A DNA stretch of 64,000 nucleotides from Paragonimus skrjabini miyazakii (lineage: Eukaryota > Platyhelminthes > Trematoda > Plagiorchiida > Troglotrematidae). More model-generated notes on the stretch are below. The model did no database searches. It was not told the origin of the DNA and saw only the letters and a list, made by a program, of their open reading frames with translations. Location: NCBI GenBank assembly GCA_014338405.1, contig JTDE01001078.1, positions 35,636 to 99,635 on the forward strand. The letters run 5' to 3'. The stretch is not shown here. The first letter of the stretch is position 1.

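Overview
The window looks like nuclear DNA from a flatworm, most likely a digenean trematode. The visible evidence is a very long gene with phased, GT-AG-bounded exons and kilobase introns. It sits among RTE-type, CR1-like, Penelope-like and Ty3/gypsy retroelement copies, and there are no bacterial operons or ribosome binding sites. The repeat mixture fits platyhelminths, but species and even class are inference.

The main feature is the 3' portion of a huntingtin (HTT) orthologue on the minus strand. It enters at the right edge (64000) and ends near 12.57 kb. I could place 26 coding segments plus a probable short terminal exon. They align in order with human huntingtin from about residue 1,600 to the C terminus, that is, the end of the N-HEAT domain, the bridge domain and the C-HEAT domain. 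Reading phase closes across most junctions (63877 to 61145, 55289 to 47434, 43400 to 12568), which is strong internal evidence. It does not close cleanly around the 58.7 kb segment or between the 47.4 and 46.2 kb segments, so a small exon may be missing there. The 5' half of the gene, including the region equivalent to the human polyglutamine exon, lies outside the window.

Layout from left to right: 1-740, part of a CR1-like LINE (minus). 741-6996, no gene seen; a duplicated ~105 bp block and tRNA-like relics. 6997-11206, a complete but dead Ty3/gypsy element (minus) with two LTRs and a 5 bp target duplication. 12.57-64 kb, the HTT gene. Its introns hold a 5'-truncated RTE copy at 28.7-29.95 kb with a 13 bp target duplication, a longer RTE copy at 50.7-53.2 kb with a 10 bp target duplication, decayed CR1-like LINE remains on the plus strand at 35.8-37.6 and 45.15-45.85 kb, a Penelope-like GIY-YIG fragment on the plus strand at 56.5-57.0 kb, a 69 bp tandem repeat at 40 kb, an (AT)n tract at 25.3 kb and several tRNA-like modules.

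Only one host gene is visible. Nothing here looks like a defence system, CRISPR array, rRNA or prokaryotic feature. The most useful results are the nearly complete exon map of a divergent invertebrate huntingtin C-terminal half and the clean integration footprints of three retroelements in and next to it.
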